Of a DNA stretch of 64,000 bases, positions 57,072-64,000 are shown piece after piece. Under the pieces are notes generated by a model. It saw nothing but the letters and a program-made list of their open reading frames with translations, did not search any database and was not told the DNA's origin. Origin of the DNA: Primula veris (taxonomy: Eukaryota > Streptophyta > Magnoliopsida > Ericales > Primulaceae); contig OY821744.1 of the NCBI GenBank assembly GCA_963682055.1, positions 253,001-317,000 of the forward strand, read 5' to 3'. Position numbers and translations under genes: made by a program. Each line of letters begins with the position of its first letter. Positions within the stretch are counted from its first letter, which is position 1.

Positions 57072-58646
57072 GTTCAGCCGTAATGTCTGGGTGGTACTCG
57101 TATATATCTATCTATCGGTTAGGTATGAATATCAGGTCAAATTATGCACTCCTGGTCTTTCCATAGAAACACCGTTTGTAGAGTAAATCCACCTATTTCC
57201 AATAAATGTTGAACTATTGTATTTAATCTGCAAGAAGAGACATATATATGAGCACAGTGCCACAGCCTAGTACCAAAAAAGCAACACTATAATCTTTGAA
57301 ATAACTCCAGGTAACAGATTAAACGATCGAATAGATACTTGAGCAAAAAGGCTATAGAAGTACATAAAACAGAGGAGGTGCAAGGATACAAGTAATGTGC
57401 GATAGAAAGAGATCTTTAACAATTTATCAAACAATTTTACCAGGTATACGAAGAGATATCAGAGAAAAAAATGCAACTAATAGCACCTCCTCATTCATTG
57501 TCTTATATGAAAAAACATTTGGTTTAATAATGTAATATAAGAACAAGCGTCTTGCAAGTGACAGTTAAAAGCTTAAAAAAGATTTCCACTCTGGCATCCA
57601 AGTTTCTCAATCCTTCAACGCCAAGAGCCCCAAATGGGAACTGAAATTGGCTTTTTTTGATAGCAAAATCAAAAGTAAGATAGCAAAATCAAAAGTAAGC
57701 TTAACTGTTACCGTGTTACGGAATATTACTTATCTACTTGAAATCATATTCAGATGGCAAAAACTCGGATTCGCAAGAGTTAAAACATCAGAAAAATGAA
57801 AACCCCTTAAAACCGTAGTCCACCATGTTTTGAACTAATCGATGAAATTAATGACTGAAAAACAAGAAACTACTTCTTTTGGAGATTAAATGCATGTACC
57901 CAAAGAACCTAAAAGGAGGAGTAATATGAAAACAATATTATTGGGTTAATATTCATTCATAAGTCATAACAACCTTCATATCTATATTTTGTCATTCAAC
58001 AAAACAAAACAAAACATAATTAAGAAAACAATAAAAGTAATAAAATAAAATAAAAGAGGCCAAAGTTGAATAAATGAGTGTCTGGATTAGACAACAACTT
58101 ATATATATATATAGAAGACACTAATAATCCAAAAAAATACTTAATACTTTGGATTACAACAAACTGGGTTATCCTATAGTCTTATTTATTGATTGATTGA
58201 TTGATTGATTTTCAAAAAAAAAACAGTATCCTATACTCTAAAACACAAATAACAAAAATAATAGTGAGTAAACAAAACAAGTGAGAAAGAGAGAATAATA
58301 ATAATAATAATAATAAAATACCTAATATTGAATCAGAATATTTAGAGAGAGAGAGAGAGAGAGAGAGAGAATCAAGATCTAGGTCACAAAACCCACCCCA
58401 CCAATAGAACAAATATCACAACTCTATATATATACACATTTATCTAATGGTAATCATTATGTATGTATGTATGTATGTATGTATTGTATTGTATTGTATA
58501 TAAATGTAAAAACACAATCAATTTGGACGATTCGTCTATCTCTTTAACTCAATCATAAATATATTAGTTCAATTTAAACTACACTAATAAGTAGTAACAA
58601 TTACTACTACTTTATTATTTTCTCTCTTTCTTTCTTTCTTTATTTA

Positions 58647-58687
<41 letters not shown>

Positions 58688-60888
58688 GTATTGTATGATG
58701 TTTCAGCCGGCGATTGTTTTTATTTTTATTTATTTCCTACATTCAAAACTCTTTTTTTTTTAATCTTTTTATACCCCTCCTTTCTTGTTTTATTTACATA
58801 TTTAAGTTGTATTTTTATTGAATCTTTTATTACTACTTTAATAATTAGTTGTTTATTATAATTAAAAATACTAAACAAACACAAACCCAAGATTAACAAT
58901 GCTTTAAGCCCCTTGCCTATTTTGGCCAGAGATTAAATTTTTTTTAAGATTGTCACATTTAATATAAAAAATAACCAAATACAAGCAAAATGTTTGATAT
59001 TATATGATTCATAAAAGTATGTAAATGTGGGAAACTTTTTTCATAAAAAATGTCATCGACCAGAGTAAGACTGTAAAATTTTAACAACTTAAGTACACAA
59101 CCGGGTTTGCAACATGTCCTTTTTTTTTTTGGCAAAAATTCACGGTTTTTGCACAAAAACTTGAAAAGAAACACCATTTCAAACTTGTATTTCTTTGATC
59201 ACTATAAACAGACTAAGCACGTTGAAAAATATAAATTTATCTTGTAATCCAAATAGTTTCATATAATAAAGAAATCAAATAATTCTCCAAAATTCATATG
59301 TGGCGAATGCTTTGTTTGATTTATCCTGGAAACGTTTTGCTAACAACCCGATGAGAAACTCAAATTGAATAAGGGAAAATGTCGTTTTAAAGATTTCAGA
59401 TTTGCGTTAGCTAGAAGTTGTTTTTCTCCCTTCCATATTTGAATTTCCCCAACCTTTACTGAATTTGGACGACTTTCGGAATCAGGGATTACTGCATTTT
59501 TTTCATCTAAGTCATGTTGTGTTTAGTATGTAAAATACAACTCCAAGGATGTAGATGAATTTAACCCTTGCTATTCGTTTACTTTGGGATAATAATCTTC
59601 CTCCCAATCACATACGTATATTTGCACAGTAATGCTATAGAACCAAACTGACTCAATCAGACTGATTACCAGACAGTCATTTATGTAATTTCGGGGTGAA
59701 AATGAAATTATAAATTTACATTAATAACTAGTGTGTTGAGAGTCTGATTGAGTCTATCTGGTTCATTAGCATTATTCATATGCGTGTGTGGGCATACAAA
59801 CTGAGTGCAAATGTTCTGATATTGGTATTTAGTCATGTGTCCAACATTTACTATAGTGTAATTTAATACTTATAATCTTAGGAAAGTAAATTTAATGCTT
59901 ACTTACTACTTCTCTTAAATTTATGTTTCCTTCTTTGGTAATAGTTGAAATCAGTACCTAATTCAATGCTACAAGTATTGAACACACTTAAAGAGAGAAT
60001 AAAAACTATAATGAACAAGAGTAATCATCATAAAAATTTATAAGTATCGGATATATTCATTCAAGATTTTGTTAGAGAAAAGAAAACCCGTCAGATTCTG
60101 AATTGTTATCTCTTTCCCAAATAGCAATGTTGGCTCATACAACACAAATACATTTACAAATTTCTCTAGACGGTTAATCGGAGTAGCTTTTCTTAATTAA
60201 CTACTACTATATAATTTGTCGCTTTTTATACAACCATCAGCCTTTAGTGCCACAAATGTAGAAGTTCGCCAACTTGCCTCGTCTATTTAACTTTATCGAT
60301 GTTGTCAAAATGATTTTCTATATAGTCTATACGAAAATCCGGCTTTCAAAAAGGTATTAAAAAACACGTGCAAAAGTCAATCTAAACAAAAAAGGGATAA
60401 TTAATTTTGTTTCCTACAAAATGCTGCAAATTGCAAGCGTCATTTAATAACTTAATTTGATATCCAAAATAAAAAAGGCCAAAACGACCTCCCTCGATCT
60501 GCATGTTTTGGATGCTTTATTAAAGATTTAAAGTATTGAAGGAATTCTTCAAGTCGCGTCTTTTTATACTTGGACTGATCAAGACCCTAATCTTATAATC
60601 AAAGGCCAAGATTCCGGAATTCGCCCTCCGTCATCAATGACTATTAGCGAGAATTACTAGCTGGACGAGAATGTATCTTAAACGAGGCATTGTGAATATG
60701 TGTTCATATTGTTTTTACTTTTTATTGATATGTTTGGATGTTTGTGAATGGAAATTATCATATGGACTGCCTAATCTGGGATATTTAACTATATAGAAAT
60801 ATACAAATATGGTTTATATAGTTAATAAGTTATAAATGTATTGTGGCCGGCTTAGCTAGTGTTGCAATCTCAATCACCGGACTTTTAC
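57072..60888. other. upstream region of the GT14 gene and intergenic DNA
   Basis: It contains the promoter and 5' UTR of the GT14 gene and a microsatellite cluster at about 58180-58690. A 20-bp unit (TAGCAAAATCAAAAGTAAGA) is duplicated at 57660-57699. Otherwise it is AT-rich with no supported gene. Confidence 0.6.
58182..58690. repeat. cluster of five microsatellite types
   Basis: In 500 bases there are GATT (about 58190-58210), AAT (58293-58317), GA (58342-58370), GTAT with GTATT (58455-58500) and TA (58650-58686) tracts. The GA tract also generates a spurious Ser/Leu-repeat open frame. Confidence 0.9.
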
Positions 60889-61323
60889 TAGTACATGCAA
60901 ATGGCTGCATGGAGGACTTTTACTACCCTATAACTGCCCGCGAAGTCACCGGAAAACCGACTAAGCAGTTTTTTTTGCTCTCAATCTCAGCTCATATCGG
61001 GATATATAAAGCCTCTCAAACCTGACACTCGCCTCGAGCCCAACAATGTTTATTGTATGCTGTCATATTCGACTATTGAAGCTGAATCTTCTCCTATGGA
61101 TATAGCCCTCTTGGCTAAACGGCTCATTAAATTAGCTAATAGTAGCCAACCTAAATCACCATTGTCCAATGGCGCTTCACCACATGGCAAAAGTTCTGAG
61201 TCAGAGTCGTCAGGTAAAATCGCGATGTGTGGCAACAGTACTGTAGGAAAATACGGTAAGGGCGAGTCATGTAAGAGATCAGAGTCGTGGAGGCCAAGGT
61301 TGGATACGATTATAGAGAGTTAG
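60889..61323 (+). pseudogene. PADRE B' pseudogene, 5'-truncated and frameshifted
   Basis: Sequence homologous to gene B begins only at VHANGCMEDFYYP. The ATG, the MGC acylation signal and the linker are missing and replaced by unrelated DNA. After KPTKQF a run of eight T replaces TTTCTTT of gene B, adding one base and shifting the frame. The original frame resumes later (LSYSTIEAESSPM) and runs to the normal TAG at 61321-61323. The upstream frame from 60843 has no ATG (it begins GTG) and ends at 61025. No intact protein is expected. Confidence 0.9.
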
Positions 61324-62475
61324 TTTCATAGTCGAACGAATCGGACTAGAAGAAAATGCATTTGCAGATCATGGTATAAGAATAATATGTGGGTTTAAAT
61401 GTTTAATTAATGTATATTGTTTTATCGATCATATCTCGAAAGGGAATGGAGTTGCTAAAACAAAGTTTAGAGGCTAAAGTTGCATTGTCCGTTAAATTTG
61501 TCTCCAACAGTCAAGAGCTCTTACGATTATTTCCCTTTTGTTAACACGTAATCATTATCGCCGTTGGATGTAAATCGAACAGTCTTTATAACAACTGTAT
61601 CCACTAAAATTCATTTTGAACTTTAGCAACTCCATTCCAGGAAAAATAAGTGTTTTTATGCCACTTATTTTCGTAGCTGCTTTTGTGTACTTCGTCGGAT
61701 GCGGCGTCATGTTCGGGAATGTGTAAGCAATCCAACACATTTGCTTATATTCGTGATTCAATGTAAACAACTATTGGGAAAGATTTATCAAAAAAATTGT
61801 TTTGCAGGACATGTCAAAAAAATTCAGTATATGTTTAATTGTATATCTACTATAGTATTAAATTTGGTTGATCTAGCTAAAATTGTATTCCAATTTCCGA
61901 AACAAATTGGTTAACGAAGAGTGTAGTGCTTAAAGTTCAAAGTTACATATTTAAATGATTGGCTTTCATGCAGTTTAAATAAAATTTGCTCTTAATTAAT
62001 AAGTGTAATTTTTTTTTGTACATCAATAATAGTATATTTAAATAATAAAGTATAAAATTGTTGTATGAACAGCCATATGACCACAAATTTTCATAACAAG
62101 TTAAATGCAAACATATAGCTAGCAACTTATGCACATTGTTATCTCCAATTTGATATTTTGACCGATTATACAAATCTATCAACTTTTACAATGCTGATTA
62201 CATATACAAAATTAATATTCGTATTATTTATATATACAAAATATTTAGAGTGTTCTTCTTTCTTTCTTTCACGCATGACAATACGTACGTCACTTAATTG
62301 TGACTTCTTAATTTAATACCTCTGTGATTTCTTTTCCAACAATATTGACATCAAGTTAGTGTTACATATTTCAACCAAAATAATTCACACCTCTAAGTAA
62401 TTAAATAAACATAAAATATGCTTATTTTGATCCTTACTATGACATGATTTATGAACACCGTAAATTCAAATTATA

Positions 62476-63003
62476 TTATTTCTCTATTATCATCTCCAAA
62501 TGCATTTCTCTCAAATCTGACTCGCTTCTACGATTAAACGAACTCTCTCTAATCGTATCCAATATCGGCTTCCACGATCCTGACCCCTTACACGACTCTA
62601 TCTTATCAAATCCCTCTACACTACCTGGCGACTCTGACCTGGAGCTATTTCCACTTGGCAAAGAACTACCGGAAGAATGAGAACTACGCCGATTGTTATT
62701 GGCTAACTTAATGATGCGTTTAGTCGTTATAGCTATATCGATAGGAGAAGATTCCGATTGTATAGCCGAGTAGGAGAACATAAAATAGACTTGGCTTGGC
62801 TCGAGCTTCGTATCTGGTTTGAGAGGCTTTAAATAGCCGGACATGAGCTGAGATTGAGTACAAAGAAACTGTTTATTAGTTGGTCTTCCGGTGACTTCGA
62901 AGGCCGTTAAAGGGTAGTAAAAGTCCTCTACGTGCCCATTCATATGTATTACTCTTGTGTATTTTGTTTGAGTTTTTTGTTTCTTAGAGATTATGCATCC
63001 CAT
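62476..63003 (-). CDS. PADRE-domain (DUF4228) protein A'
   Basis: Intronless, 175 aa, starting directly at MGCIISKKQK, so Gly2/Cys3 acylation is possible. It differs from A at five residues: Ser11Thr, two Leu-to-Ser changes near FSYSAIQSESS, one Gly-to-Arg and one Ser-to-Asn near the C-terminus. The PADRE core and Ser-rich tail are intact. The upstream region (63004 to about 63260) has a single copy of the promoter unit that is triplicated at A. It is probably functional; whether A and A' differ in expression or membrane targeting is the open question. Confidence 0.9.
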   Translation of the reverse strand: MGCIISKKQKTQTKYTRVIHMNGHVEDFYYPLTAFEVTGRPTNKQFLCTQSQLMSGYLKPLKPDTKLEPSQVYFMFSYSAIQSESSPIDIAITTKRIIKLANNNRRSSHSSGSSLPSGNSSRSESPGSVEGFDKIESCKGSGSWKPILDTIRESSFNRRSESDLREMHLEMIIEK

Positions 63004-63309
63004 TTTTGTAGAAAGGAAATGAAGGTGGTTTGTCTCGAACTAATGCCAAGTATTTGTATACGTTTGCACATCTAAATCTTTTAAAATAAAATTTAAAATG
63101 TTTGCACATTATTTTATAAGAATTTTATATTGTCACGAAAGGAAAGGGGGCCAACTACTTTTGAGTGCGTTGTGCATTTATATAAGTTAAAGCCATGCAT
63201 TGACGTCTTGATATATTGTGTGTGTTTTTTGTGATTTAATTAACAAGGAATTCGTACGAGTTTGGTAAACTTTAACAACGAAAGTTGAAAATGGTATTCC
63301 TTAAAATAT

Positions 63310-64000
63310 ATATTCATTATAAAATGATTGTACTAATTTTAAATTAACACCGAGATAATCACTAGTATTAATATATGTGAAATTATTTAATCTTGTATCA
63401 TATGAGCCCAATTTTACACTCATTTACCTTCTCTAATAAATAGTTATATAATATGATTTAGTGGTTGATTTACTTACTAAAAAGTTTAATCAACTTGTGT
63501 TCAAATCTTTATGCAAACATTTTTTTTTATTTCATTATAGAATTTAGTATATTAATGAACTCTTTAATTTTATGTAATCTTCTATGTGGTATCATATATT
63601 AAATAAAACAGGGAATGACATGATTTGTTAAATAGATAACAGATTTGTTCCCTTATTTCCTTCTTAAAAAATCGTAAAAAATCATAGTATAATTTTAAGT
63701 CGAATGCAAAATTTGTAAAATTTTTGCTTCGTATTATTGATTTTTTTTTTGTTAGATGTGCACAACTTATTGCATTTAATATTTTATAGGTTAACATTTT
63801 ATAATTTATTAATTGTATCTTATAAGTTTTATTTAAATAGCTTCTTTTTGTTTACAGAGGAAAAAACACTATTTTTAAGGTGATCTAAGGCACCAAAATT
63901 CTGGAAATGCATACCTATGTTGTAATATGGAATGGTAAGGAAGAACAAGAAATTACTACTTTTAAAATAAGTCATATTATCATGAAGCATAAAATAAACA
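63310..64000. other. AT-rich flank, no gene seen
   Basis: Beyond the duplication edge the sequence is AT-rich and does not match the left flank. I see only short random frames. Confidence 0.6.

Larger units (their letters stand above)
60889..63309. repeat. right arm of the inverted segmental duplication (no retrotransposon)
   Basis: This is the reverse-complement copy of the left PADRE segment. It lacks the copia element and retains a single ATAAA (TTTAT at 61585-61589), has one promoter unit instead of three and one copy of the 39-bp start-codon unit. The inner edge falls at GTACATGCAAATGG, inside the B coding region. Confidence 0.9.

Overview
The window is nuclear DNA from a eudicot plant. 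It is AT-rich, has intron-containing genes with GT..AG junctions, MITEs, a Ty1/copia element primed by initiator tRNA-Met, and protein families typical of land plants (SBT2 subtilases, ORP4-type oxysterol-binding proteins, PADRE/DUF4228 proteins, plant GT14 glycosyltransferases). I cannot name the species.

Layout. (1) 48-4393 (+): a two-exon gene for a small organelle-type protein of unknown function; its 3.8-kb intron is mostly a degenerate repeat array. (2) 6590-11020 (-): a five-exon TBC Rab-GAP (TBC1D5-like, 831 aa). (3) 11.0-20.9 kb: gene-poor AT-rich DNA with a CACTA-type foldback MITE and a Stowaway-like MITE. (4) 21964-29423 (+): a ten-exon SBT2-type subtilisin-like protease (822 aa). 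(5) 29.4-38.2 kb: gene-poor DNA with an hAT-like foldback element, a Helitron-like terminus and two exon-like remnants. (6) 38215-41106 (+): a six-exon ORP4-type lipid-transfer protein (395 aa) with one GC-AG intron. (7) 42.5-50.1 kb: a tail-to-tail pair of PADRE genes (A, B), split by a 4.8-kb copia retrotransposon. (8) 53087-57071 (-): a ten-exon GT14 core-2/I-branching-type glycosyltransferase (378 aa). (9) 60.9-63.3 kb: an inverted second copy of the PADRE pair (B' pseudogene, A' intact) that lacks the retrotransposon.

From memory, TBC, SBT2, ORP4 and GT14 paralogues also lie near one another in Arabidopsis (At4g29950-At4g30060 and At5g57210-At5g57270), so the host genes probably form an old syntenic block. 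The recent change is at the PADRE pair: inverted duplication, promoter-unit triplication, a 39-bp in-frame duplication over the start codon, retrotransposon insertion, and decay of one copy. Exon models come from reading splice sites and reading-frame phase by eye; every multi-exon model closes in frame.
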